Below are positions 16,276 through 24,035 of a DNA stretch of 64,000 nucleotides, piece after piece. The stretch covers positions 2,976,001-3,040,000 of the forward strand of contig OZ244803.1 of assembly GCA_965220045.1 (NCBI GenBank), read 5' to 3'. The translations under genes and the position numbers were made by a program. This DNA comes from VXOZ01 sp965220045. GTDB taxonomy: Bacteria; Chloroflexota; UBA11872; VXOZ01. Below the pieces are notes generated by a model, which ran no database searches, was not told the origin of the DNA, and was given only the letters and a program-made list of their open reading frames with translations. Within the stretch, counting starts at the first letter, position 1. Every line of letters begins with the position of its first letter.

Positions 16276-17451
16276 ATGGATGAGATTCGCGTCGGATTAG
16301 TCGGTCTAGGCCATCGCGGGCTACACTGGCTGCGCATGGTCGAGCGCGTCAATGGTTACCGCATCAGGGCGCTGTGCGATCCGATTGAGGCGTTGCACGA
16401 GCGCGCGCTGGCCGCGCTGGAAGACCGCCAAGGCGTGACGGCTTACGCCAGCTATGAGGACATGCTGGGAGATCCCCAGGTGGACGCGGTGGCGGTGACG
16501 GTGCGCTGCAAGGAGCAAGGCGCGCTGGCGGCCATGGCGCTGGAGGCCGGCAAGCACGTGAATTGCGAGGTGCCGGCGGCGCACACCCTGGATGACTGCT
16601 GGCGCATCGTGCTGGCGCAGGAGCGGTCGGGCCTGGTCTACCAGCTTGGCGAGCAGACGCGCTTCTGGGGCTACATCGACGCCTGGCGCGACGTGGTGCA
16701 GTCCGGCAAGCTGGGGCGCGTCACGTTCTGCGAGGGGCAGTACATCGGCTACTACGGCACGCGCCAGTTTTTTCAAGACCCGGATTCAGGGGAATTCGCG
16801 TCGGCGGATGAGCTAGATGAAAAACCAAGGGCGCAGCCGACCTGGCTGCACACCATGCCGCCCATCCACTACCTGCCCCACGAGCTCAGCCCGCTGCTGA
16901 AGGTGCTCGACGACCGCGTGGTCAACGTCACCGCCATGAGCACGGCGGAGCCCAGCTACTCGCATCCCGAAATCGGCCAGCCGGACATCCAGGCGGCGCT
17001 CATGAAGACCGAAAAAGACGCCATTCTGCGGCTGGTCTGCGGCTTCACGCAGCCGGTCTCTCACGGCATGGGCCACCACTGGTTCCACATCGCGGGCACG
17101 AACGGCGTGCTGGAATGGAAGCGCAGCGGCAAGGGCAAGCCGCTGATGTGGCTGGCGGACGGCCAGATGCACGATATGGCGGAGATGGACTGGGGCCACG
17201 CCCGCACCGACGCGCCGGCCGCCGCCCGCGGCAGCGGTCACGGCGACGCCGACTACTACGTCCACGTCTCCTTCCGCGACGCCGTGCTCGGCACTACCCC
17301 CCTGGAGTTCGACGTCTACCAGGCCATGGATACTGCCGCCCCCGCCATCCTCGCCGCCGATTCGATAGACCAAGGCACGGCGTTGCTGGAGGTACCTGAC
17401 TTCCGCCCGGGAGCTGACCGACAGAAAGGCGTACCGCAAAGCGGCCTCTAA
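16276..17451 (+). CDS. Gfo/Idh/MocA family oxidoreductase
   Basis: A 391-residue NAD(P)-binding dehydrogenase. The Rossmann start is 'IRVGLVGLGHRGLHWLRM' (residues 4-21), with acidic strand end 'ALCDP'. The usual E-K-P is replaced by 'VNCEVPAAHTLDDC' (E-V-P), so the catalytic lysine seems absent; a related subgroup has the same change. The C-terminal half contains 'HYLPHELSPLLKVLDDRV', where the His residues would face the substrate. The ATG at 16276 is chosen because the family N-terminus starts there and GGAAGAG lies upstream; TTG and ATG codons at 16246 and 16252 extend it by ten residues. The substrate is unknown, and a hydrolytic or lyase-like role is possible if the lysine is truly missing. 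Confidence 0.88.
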   Translation: MDEIRVGLVGLGHRGLHWLRMVERVNGYRIRALCDPIEALHERALAALEDRQGVTAYASYEDMLGDPQVDAVAVTVRCKEQGALAAMALEAGKHVNCEVPAAHTLDDCWRIVLAQERSGLVYQLGEQTRFWGYIDAWRDVVQSGKLGRVTFCEGQYIGYYGTRQFFQDPDSGEFASADELDEKPRAQPTWLHTMPPIHYLPHELSPLLKVLDDRVVNVTAMSTAEPSYSHPEIGQPDIQAALMKTEKDAILRLVCGFTQPVSHGMGHHWFHIAGTNGVLEWKRSGKGKPLMWLADGQMHDMAEMDWGHARTDAPAAARGSGHGDADYYVHVSFRDAVLGTTPLEFDVYQAMDTAAPAILAADSIDQGTALLEVPDFRPGADRQKGVPQSGL

Positions 17452-17494
17452 AGCAGGATGGCTTTGTGGTCCTGCAGACCGCATGGGGTGGAGT

Positions 17495-17947
17495 CTATTC
17501 GGCTACCACCTGAACTTTGGCTGCTCGCCGTTCCAGTCGCTGGAGGATCTTCTCTTCTTCAGCCTTGACGTAGCGCCAAGACTGAGGAACAACAAAGTTC
17601 TCAAAGAGACTTCGCAGCGCATCTAGCCCGATCGGAACCTTATACTCCCAAACATCTTTGATTTCCAAAGCGTGCGCAACTGACTGGCCCTGAAAGTAGG
17701 CATCAAAGGCACTTCTATCTACTGCGGCAAGACCGTAAACACTGCGCCAAACTTCCTCTGGAGATCCCGACCACACTTGCCCAATCCTGAATCCACCGCG
17801 CAATTCCATTGTTGGACTGGAAACATAGACGAACACACAAGTGTTCATTGCTTGTGAAACTACACGCCGACGAAGTTCGACTGTCTTTAGTCCTTCGAAC
17901 ACCAGATTGGCATATTCCGGCTTTAGGGACATGAATAATGGCTTCAT
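17495..17947 (-). CDS. ASCH domain protein
   Basis: A 150-residue protein beginning 'LFMSLKPEYANLVFEGLKTVELRRR', the diagnostic ASCH start (S-(I/L)-K-P-x-Y, then G-x-K-T-x-E-x-R). ASCH is a PUA-like fold that binds RNA or nucleosides; some members hydrolyse N4-acetylcytidine. A second strand region 'NTCVFVYVSSPTMELRGGFRIGQV' completes the barrel. It starts 8 bases after the stop of the PIN-containing gene and is clearly in one operon with it. The region is less GC-rich than its surroundings, which suggests transfer. Neighbourhood and fold point to RNA modification or a toxin-antitoxin role (inference). Confidence 0.85.
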   Translation of the reverse strand: MKPLFMSLKPEYANLVFEGLKTVELRRRVVSQAMNTCVFVYVSSPTMELRGGFRIGQVWSGSPEEVWRSVYGLAAVDRSAFDAYFQGQSVAHALEIKDVWEYKVPIGLDALRSLFENFVVPQSWRYVKAEEEKILQRLERRAAKVQVVAE

Positions 17948-17955
17948 AGTATTCC

Positions 17956-19386
17956 TTAGTGAGTCGGAAATCCCATCTGATATATCCTGCGGAATATCTG
18001 CACTGGTACTCTTTTTAGTCCCCGCAGGACAAATCTCAACCCCTCCTCTTTGTATATCGCCCTGAGCCTACTTAGTGGAATCCGTTCCCTGAAGAGGAAG
18101 GTGTGTGAAAACTGCAATGCCATCAGTTCCGCAGATGTGTTGCGGTTACACATTTCATAGAGTTCTTCCCACTTAAGCACACCGAACTTGCTGAATCTCC
18201 TTATGAGGTTCTTAGGAGAATCAATGTCAACACTGTCGAGATGCGACACAGCAATGATCTGTTTTTGTGGATCGCTGACGTACCAGAGAAGGCGTGCAGG
18301 GGGTTTGAGGACTTTATGCTGTCCCTTCTTACGGTAGTACACGTTGTTCCAACGTAACAACACTGTAGGGTCGCCCCCAATGAGATCGTTAGCAGATTGC
18401 TGCCTATCAAATAAACTAAGCGCATAGCCTGGACGAATTGGGACGAGAAAGTAGCTTTGCTCAGCAGCTAAACTCAGAGGCGAGCAGTGCCGCTCTAATT
18501 CCAGGTCTGACATGCCTTCATAGGCAGATACCGCTTCCGGCGAAAGCTGGGTAATCCTATCAAGAGCTTCTGAGCGGCTGAGGGCATGGGAAAAGCAGAA
18601 TCTTGCAAATCTGTTGGGGTGCGCCGTAAATCCCATATCCAAGAGATCGGGCCTCAGGTACGGTGAAATAGCGGTTGCGTTGATCTCAACTAGGTCCTGT
18701 TCCATTTGTACTGCTTTGGCAAGCGTGTCCGCGATCAAGAATCTCCCGTATAGTGTCCTGTTTGGTGAATTTGCTACTCTAGCCAAAGGTATACTGGTTT
18801 TCCTAGGTGAATCATTCCTACTGGTCCGAACAATGGCAACGTCATCGCCGTCCTTCAGCAGGTCACAGGTATAGAGACTGGGACTCCCCAAGAATTGGCT
18901 TAAAGTCTGCCTAAACTTCCTTTGCCCCTCACCTTCATTGAGAAATGCTTCGTGAGGGAAAACCCGGAAGTCTTCTTGCTTGAAGCGATGCCAGCCAAGG
19001 CGAAGACCGGCTACGCGGTTGGGACTATACGACTGCGCTTCCGAGAGTTGGTGCAGTTGGACGATTACTTCGGTAGGGGACAGCACTTGCAGATTCACGA
19101 GTTTGGCGATGGCTGGCGCCTTATTCAACAAACTCTGATCTCTAGTGACAAAGATGTTTACATCCGAAGCCGCAGCCTTTGCCAGGTGCCTAATGTCAGA
19201 CTCTTGACTGGGATTATTGCTAGGCAAGACTTGCTTCAATCGGGTGACGCAGTCTTCTACCACGTTCGGGGAAGTTTGGATTTGCAGGAATCTCTGGACT
19301 CTTGCTCGGTTCTGATCTCTAACACTGGCATCTTCATTCCGGTTTATCTCTATTAGCAGTTCATCGGTAACGCAGATATTCAGCAA
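17956..19386 (-). CDS. PIN-domain remainder plus C-terminal domains of a frameshifted GNAT-PIN protein
   Basis: The 476-residue frame starts inside a PIN nuclease domain: 'LLNICVTDELLIEINRN' and 'SDIRHLAKAAASDVNIFVTRDQSLL' supply the later PIN acidic residues (E/D, D, D). The first PIN strand, 'DVIIDAQVFF', is in the other frame upstream (19380-19970). Residues 130-340 form an unassigned domain, and residues about 345-470 ('PARLLWYVSDPQKQIIAVSHL..LQFSHTFLFRERIPL') resemble a PUA/ASCH-like barrel. Without the break at 19447-19462 the gene would encode about 670 residues from 19970. The apparent start within the PIN domain is thus an artefact of the shift. The ASCH gene follows directly. Function is inferred as an RNase-type effector with an RNA-binding tail. 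Confidence 0.72.
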   Translation of the reverse strand: MLNICVTDELLIEINRNEDASVRDQNRARVQRFLQIQTSPNVVEDCVTRLKQVLPSNNPSQESDIRHLAKAAASDVNIFVTRDQSLLNKAPAIAKLVNLQVLSPTEVIVQLHQLSEAQSYSPNRVAGLRLGWHRFKQEDFRVFPHEAFLNEGEGQRKFRQTLSQFLGSPSLYTCDLLKDGDDVAIVRTSRNDSPRKTSIPLARVANSPNRTLYGRFLIADTLAKAVQMEQDLVEINATAISPYLRPDLLDMGFTAHPNRFARFCFSHALSRSEALDRITQLSPEAVSAYEGMSDLELERHCSPLSLAAEQSYFLVPIRPGYALSLFDRQQSANDLIGGDPTVLLRWNNVYYRKKGQHKVLKPPARLLWYVSDPQKQIIAVSHLDSVDIDSPKNLIRRFSKFGVLKWEELYEMCNRNTSAELMALQFSHTFLFRERIPLSRLRAIYKEEGLRFVLRGLKRVPVQIFRRIYQMGFPTH

Positions 19387-19970
19387 GTCAACCAGAGAGT
19401 CGGCAAGCAGCGCTTTGGAGATTTCAGTCTTACTACTATCGGGCTCAAAAAAGTGAAAAAAACCTGGGCATCGATGATGACGTCAAGTGCTTCATCTGAG
19501 GCTTGGGCCTTGAACAACTCCAATTCCGGCTGTTGATCCGAGTGCAAGGCGAGACGCCACTGTGTCAAGAGATGTCCGGCAGTGGAGCGTCCTGGCCTGT
19601 CACCTATGGGTACAAACCCCAGTTTTGGCCACATGGCATCTGCAGGAAAATCGCGGCGACAATTCAAGACAATGGACGCCTCCGTAGTTGCAGATATTCT
19701 TAATCTCTCAAGCAGTTGTTTCGCTATTCCCCTACCCCTAAACTCCTCCGATATACAGAGCTGAGTGATGCGAAATCGTTTGGAGTTAGACGCATAGAGA
19801 AGGTAACCAACCAGAGTGTTATCAACCTTAGCCCCCAACACTCCTCCTCTAGCGAGATGATCACGGAGAGCTTCAGTCGGCAGAAAGCCGAGAGTTCGGC
19901 TGTGCCGCTTCATCAGCGCATCCACTTCCCCCAGATCACCTATCTCAAGTAGAGACACTCTAATCTGCAT
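19380..19970 (-). CDS. GNAT acetyltransferase domain running into a PIN domain, ended by frameshift
   Basis: The first 150 residues are a GNAT acetyltransferase: 'VGYLLYASNSKRFRITQLCISEEFRGRGIAKQLLERL' holds the acetyl-CoA pyrophosphate motif R-G-R-G-I-A (motif A), and 'MWPKLGFVPIGDRPG' is motif B. A linker then leads to 'EALDVIIDAQVFF', the first strand of a PIN domain with its first Asp. The frame derails at two T-runs (minus strand GG-T7-CAC-T6-GAG, 19447-19462). Adding one T to the first run restores 'DAQVFFHFFEPDSSKTEISK' and joins the downstream frame. So this is the 5' part of one GNAT-PIN gene, either mutated, mis-assembled at a homopolymer, or frameshifted on the ribosome. Confidence 0.75.
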   Translation of the reverse strand: MQIRVSLLEIGDLGEVDALMKRHSRTLGFLPTEALRDHLARGGVLGAKVDNTLVGYLLYASNSKRFRITQLCISEEFRGRGIAKQLLERLRISATTEASIVLNCRRDFPADAMWPKLGFVPIGDRPGRSTAGHLLTQWRLALHSDQQPELELFKAQASDEALDVIIDAQVFFTFLSPIVVRLKSPKRCLPTLWLTC

Positions 19971-20111
19971 ACTTTGAATACTCTCTTTCGCCGAACTCTT
20001 GTCAGGGCAAAGCCCAGAAAAACCGTCCTCGCCCTAGTCAGCTCACAAGCCACCTTACACCCAGGCTTTGGCCAAGTTTGCCCTTAGGCGACTTCTGCAA
20101 GATTACTCAAG

Positions 20112-20258
20112 TTACATTACCAATTTCCGTCTGCCGACTTGGAAGATCTGCCCTGCTTTGGCGGGTGTTGGCGTCAGTGACGCGGGTGTTGTCCAGGCGG
20201 ACGCCGCCTTGTTTGATGAGGCGGCGGGCGTCGGATCGGCTCTTGGTGAGGTCGGCTC
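20112..20258 (-). pseudogene. Decayed tyrS 3'-end remnant
   Basis: Read on the minus strand this matches the last 50 or so codons of tyrS: 'LTKSRSDARRLIKQGGVRLD' then 'NTRVTDANT', a loss of about 8 bases, and 'GQIFQVGRRK' in another frame. The intact copy is at 21614-21770. The remnant begins immediately after the stop codon of the XRE-ImmA gene, so tyrS tails flank that gene in direct orientation. Substitutions show it is not a fresh duplicate. The remaining sequence to 19971 holds nothing I can call. Confidence 0.8.
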
Positions 20259-20259
20259 A

Positions 20260-21429
20260 CTAGAGAATCACCCCGAACTTTTCAGGAAGTCTCTCAAAGG
20301 TAACTCCATTGAGACCGGTCAGGCCGTAGGCCTCTTGATATAGCAGGCGACCTTCTTTTGTCGACCGGGCCACGGCGGCGGCGAAACGAGGGCCGATGCG
20401 CCACCTTTGGGTGGGCCAGAAGCTGCCTCCGCCCGGACCCTCTTGATGACTGGAGCGCCGCGCCTCGTCTCTCATTTGCCCGTATAACCGCAAGAACGTG
20501 CCCTGCTCTATCAGAGCGAGGTCCAGCGCGCGGCGGGCGGCAACGAGCGTGCTTACCTTGAAGCGCCGGGCGACTTCTTGAAATGGGTCTACTGAATCAG
20601 AGTCGTGCGGCCAGTATTCCCTGAGCTCTGCCTCGGGCACGAGGAATTCCGCGGCGATACGGTTGCAGCGCAGTTCAGTAGCGTGATCCGGCGGCAGCAG
20701 ACGCGCAAAACGCGTGAGCGCCGATTCCCCAACAAAGAGATGTGCCAGTTCGTGCGCGAGCGTGAACATCTGAGCCGCCTGAAAATCAGCGCTATTCACG
20801 AAAACTAGCGGCGCATATTCGTCAACGAGGGCAAAGCCCTGAAACTCATCGGTGTCCAGCTTGCGGTGGGTATTGTTGCCAACAATTCCGGTAAACACGA
20901 CCAGCACGCCGGCGCGGTCCGCTTGTTCACGCAGAAAGCTAAGCGCGTCAGCCCAGTTAGATTGACGAGAAGCCCAGTCTCGCTCAAGTTGAAGGGCATC
21001 ACGCAAGGCGTTGGCTACCTGGTACGGGTCTTGGCTGTCCGCGTAGGCGCCGACAAAGTCGAGCGGATCGCTACCTTCTTCGATGAGATCGTCGCGCATC
21101 CATGCTTGGCGGCGTCGCATGAGATATACGGTCTCAAGCAAATCTGGGCTGGGACGCAGCATTTCGTCGTCGCGACGCGTGCGAAAGTCAGGTATGGGCA
21201 GACGATCCTCGGGCGGTTCCGGCAAGTAGAGGTAGCCAAGCGGAGTGTGCGTGTGATGGGCCAGCCGGTCAGCTTGGGCAACGCTGATTCTTCCCGAATC
21301 TTCCCATTCAAGCACCTGTTCCGGCTTCACCTGCACTTTGCGGGCGAGCTGATCCGGCTCTAATCGGGCTCGTTCACGCGCCCAGCGCAGTACTTCGGGT
21401 TCTAGATGTATCTGCAGACGGCGACTCAC
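20260..21429 (-). CDS. XRE-type regulator with ImmA/IrrE metallopeptidase domain
   Basis: The 389-residue protein combines an N-terminal helix-turn-helix ('RRLQIHLEPEVLRWARERARLEPDQLARKVQVKPEQVLEWEDSG', shown in part by the W-A-R-E-R-A and W-E motifs) with a COG2856 zinc peptidase: 'FTLAHELAHLFVGES' has the HExxH site near residue 240, and a downstream 'CNRIAAEFLVP' supplies the third ligand region. Such proteins cleave a partner repressor or act as antitoxin-like regulators, often beside PIN toxins. Here a GNAT-PIN gene lies 290 bases downstream, but the tyrS remnant separates them. The GTG at 21429 is chosen because family members start just there; the ATG at 21492 adds 21 unconserved residues. 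Confidence 0.87.
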   Translation of the reverse strand: MSRRLQIHLEPEVLRWARERARLEPDQLARKVQVKPEQVLEWEDSGRISVAQADRLAHHTHTPLGYLYLPEPPEDRLPIPDFRTRRDDEMLRPSPDLLETVYLMRRRQAWMRDDLIEEGSDPLDFVGAYADSQDPYQVANALRDALQLERDWASRQSNWADALSFLREQADRAGVLVVFTGIVGNNTHRKLDTDEFQGFALVDEYAPLVFVNSADFQAAQMFTLAHELAHLFVGESALTRFARLLPPDHATELRCNRIAAEFLVPEAELREYWPHDSDSVDPFQEVARRFKVSTLVAARRALDLALIEQGTFLRLYGQMRDEARRSSHQEGPGGGSFWPTQRWRIGPRFAAAVARSTKEGRLLYQEAYGLTGLNGVTFERLPEKFGVIL

Positions 21430-21613
21430 GGCATGTACGTATCCACTGATTCTGTACCCCCTAACGGAGGTCTCGGTAGTTCGATGGTACATCAGCCACT
21501 AAGTGCGCTCAAGACGAGAATCGAAGAGCCCACAAACAGCCAAGGAATTGCCAAATGGGCTCTGCGACGCGCAATTCGCCTCGGCAGCGCTGTGGGACCT
21601 CAGAAAACTGGGG

Positions 21614-22834
21614 TCAGCTACCTTCGGCCACTTTGCCGAATTTGCGCTTGCCGACTTGGAAGATCTGGCCCGGCTGGGCGGTGTAGGGCGTGTTGGTGTC
21701 GGTGATGCGGGTGTTGTCCAGGCGGACGCCGCCTTGTTTGACGAGGCGGCGGGCCTCGGAGCGGCTCTGGGCAAGGTTGGCGGCGATGAGGGCGTCCACG
21801 ATTGTCTTAGCTTCGCGTAGAGCGTCATCGAGAGTAATTGCAGGAATATCGGTGGGCAGCGCGCGTTGGCGGAACATGCGCACGAATTCAGCCTCCGCCT
21901 CATTGGCAGATTCAGCGTCGTGGAACTGGGTCACGATTTCGCGGGCGAGGTGGGCCTTCACATCGCGAGGATTGCGCCGCTCCGCCTCCATTTCCCCAAA
22001 CATCTCTTCGATTGTCGGTGTTGGCACATCGGTTAGCGTTATAAAATAATCGCGCATGACGTCGTCGGAGAGCGACATCACCTTGCCATACATGTCGTTC
22101 GGCTCGTCGGTGATGGCCACGTAGTTGTCGTAGCTCTTGCTCATTTTGCGGGTGCCGTCGGTGCCGACGAGCAGCGGCCAGGTGAGAAACTGCTGCGGCG
22201 GCTGGTCGTGGGCGGGCATGATGTCGCGGGCCACCTGGAAATTGAAGTACTGGTCGGTGCCGCCGAGCTCCACGTCGGCCTCGATTGCCACCGAATCATA
22301 CGCCTGCAACAGCGGATACAAGAATTCCACCACCGAGACCGCCTGTCCGCCCTTGTAACGGGTGGCGAAGTCATCGCGGTCGAGCATGCGGTTCACGGTG
22401 TACTTGGCGCAGAGGCGCACCACGTCTTCCAGGGAGAAATCCTCGAACCACGACGTCTGCCACGCCACCTCGATCTTGTCCACGTCCACGATTGTGCCCA
22501 TCTGGTCGAGATACGTCTGGGCGTTGGCGTGCACTTCCTCCACGCTGAGCATCTGGCGCGTGTCGGAGCGTCCCGATGGATCGCCGATGCGGGCGGTCCA
22601 GTCGCCAATGATGACGATGACGTGGTGCCCCAACTCCTGGAACTGCCGGATTTTGCGAAAGCCCACCGCGTGGCCCAGGTGCAGGTCGGGGCGGCTGGGG
22701 TCCACGCCGAACTTGATGCGCAGCGGCTTGCCGGACCGCAGCATGCGTTCCAGGTCGGCGCGCACTACCGCATCCACCACGCCGCGGTTCAGAAGTCTAT
22801 CCAGCGCCTCTTGTGACGTTTGCACCGTTGCCAT
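21614..22834 (-). CDS. tyrS: Tyrosyl-tRNA synthetase (TyrRS, S4-domain type)
   Basis: TyrRS charges tRNA-Tyr. In this 406-residue class I enzyme the HIGH motif is 'HLGH' (in 'RPDLHLGHAVGF', about residue 50) and the KMSKS motif is exact in 'GTRKMSKSYDN' (about residue 229). Tyrosine-pocket residues appear in 'GTDQYFNF'. The C-terminal S4 RNA-binding domain ('LAQSRSEARRLVKQGGVRLDN') is complete, ending 'GQIFQVGKRKFGKVAEGS'. GAGGAG sits upstream of the ATG at 22834; a TTG at 22837 is less likely. The 3' end borders an accessory block and has a decayed duplicate 1.4 kb downstream, so the tail may have been exchanged by an inserted segment. Confidence 0.96.
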   Translation of the reverse strand: MATVQTSQEALDRLLNRGVVDAVVRADLERMLRSGKPLRIKFGVDPSRPDLHLGHAVGFRKIRQFQELGHHVIVIIGDWTARIGDPSGRSDTRQMLSVEEVHANAQTYLDQMGTIVDVDKIEVAWQTSWFEDFSLEDVVRLCAKYTVNRMLDRDDFATRYKGGQAVSVVEFLYPLLQAYDSVAIEADVELGGTDQYFNFQVARDIMPAHDQPPQQFLTWPLLVGTDGTRKMSKSYDNYVAITDEPNDMYGKVMSLSDDVMRDYFITLTDVPTPTIEEMFGEMEAERRNPRDVKAHLAREIVTQFHDAESANEAEAEFVRMFRQRALPTDIPAITLDDALREAKTIVDALIAANLAQSRSEARRLVKQGGVRLDNTRITDTNTPYTAQPGQIFQVGKRKFGKVAEGS

Positions 22835-23076
22835 CAATCTCTCCTCAGGTCTCCGTATTCAGTGGTGAATAACTATGCTGCTTGGGTTTCAGAAGCGATT
22901 ATACCCCGCCCGGGGACGTCGGAACCTCCGCGCCCTTTACACAGACCAGGCGAGCATAGGTCAAGGCGGCAATTGACACTTAGGCCCATTAGAAGAGTGC
23001 GCAAACGAGTCAGGTGCGCGAAGGTTGCCGCTGGGATGAGTAATCCCACAGCCAAAACACGGCAGCGGCGTTTCGT

Positions 23077-23487
23077 CTACTCCGCTTGGGTGCGCCGCGC
23101 CGCAACGCCACCAAGAAAGGTGGAGACCAGAAAAGCAACCAGCATGCCGATGGGAAACCACAGCCGCGCCGGAAAGAAGACGTAGAAAGAATAGACCGCC
23201 CACGGCGCAAGCAGCGCGCCGATGGCGCTTGTAACCGCAAAGGTGCGGCCCTTCGCGGCCCTTGCCCCAACGTAGCCGCCCACCAGGCCGCCCAGAGCGC
23301 CGGCAAGTATCACCAGCACGAGGCCGTTCGTCTCAGCGGATGCCACCCGCAGCGCCGTGGCTTCGGGCGTTTGGGGGTCCATGAGTTCCGGCGGCGTGGG
23401 ATAGAATCGGTCCGCCGCGATGCTTCCTAGGAAGAAGACAACGTTGGCGACGATTACGCCGAGGATTACTGCCAGGAGGTTGCGCAT
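23077..23487 (-). CDS. Small multispanning membrane protein, function unknown
   Basis: I do not recognise a named family. The 136 residues contain four hydrophobic segments: 'LLAVILGVIVANVVFFLGSI' (4-23), 'GLVLVILAGALGGLVGGYVG' (about 55-74), 'FAVTSAIGALLAPWAVYSFYV' and 'WFPIGMLVAFLVSTFLGGVAA'. A proline-rich, acidic loop lies between the first two, probably outside the cell. The glycine-zipper patterns (G-x3-G) suggest tight helix packing. It is monocistronic between tyrS and a repeat element, with a weak ribosome site. Confidence 0.65.
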   Translation of the reverse strand: MRNLLAVILGVIVANVVFFLGSIAADRFYPTPPELMDPQTPEATALRVASAETNGLVLVILAGALGGLVGGYVGARAAKGRTFAVTSAIGALLAPWAVYSFYVFFPARLWFPIGMLVAFLVSTFLGGVAARRTQAE

Positions 23488-23558
23488 GTGGGGATATCGC
23501 TTTCGGTTAGGGTCTCCCTTCCCAGTATATCCGGTTGGAACATCAGCCGGCGAGAATT

Positions 23559-23817
23559 GTATGTGTCAGGTAATTCGTTGACAGAATTGGTGAAAACAAT
23601 CGGTGGCTCTGCCTGCGAGTAAGACCCAATAGGATGTCATTCCGAACGGAGCGTAGCGAAGTGTCGCTAAGAGCGCGGAATCTCGTGCGGTGAGGCGAAG
23701 AACTGGGCGGACCTTGGGTCCTAGATTCCTCGCTGCGCTCGGAATGACATGGATAGTATTCACTGAAAATTGAGGGAAGATTCTGTCAACGAATTAGTCG
23801 ACATTTACAGGGGGGGA
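23559..23817. repeat. Nested inverted-repeat element, copy 3
   Basis: About 259 bp. The left end has lost the GTCATTCC part (it starts TATGTGTCAGGTAATTCGTT). The right end is TTCTGTCAACGAATTAGTCG then ACATTTACAGGGG. The inner palindrome GTCATTCCGAACGGAGCGTA / TGCGCTCGGAATGACAT is intact. It is close in sequence to copy 1, including ACAATCGGTGG near the left and CACTGA..TTGAGGGAAGA near the right. Confidence 0.72.
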
Positions 23818-23882
23818 CACTGGGAACGGAAGCGCGGCTAGCCGGGCAGGCATGGAGCGTATGCGGCCTTGGCGGCCGCGGG

Positions 23883-24017
23883 CGCCCGCGCAGGCTGCAA
23901 ACCCGCGCTTCCGGCAAGACCGGCTTGGTGCGAATTGCCTGATTTCTGATATGGTGTATACGCACTCGTGGAGTGTGCATCGGGCAAGAAGCGTGCCCAC
24001 AATGAAGTGTGCCCAAC
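23883..24017 (+). repeat. Duplicated leader A upstream of the first Cache lipoprotein
   Basis: About 135 bp that recurs at 25824-25956 before the paralogous gene. It contains CGCTTCCGGCAAGACCGGCT (a hairpin CCGG..CCGG), an AT-rich patch with GATATGGTGTATA that may be a -10 region, GCACTCGTGGAGTGTGC (hairpin), and ACAATGAAGTGTGCCCAAC close to the start codon. Conservation across both copies suggests shared control or a recent tandem duplication of gene plus leader. Confidence 0.7.
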
Positions 24018-24035
24018 AGAAAGAGGGGGTGGCCA

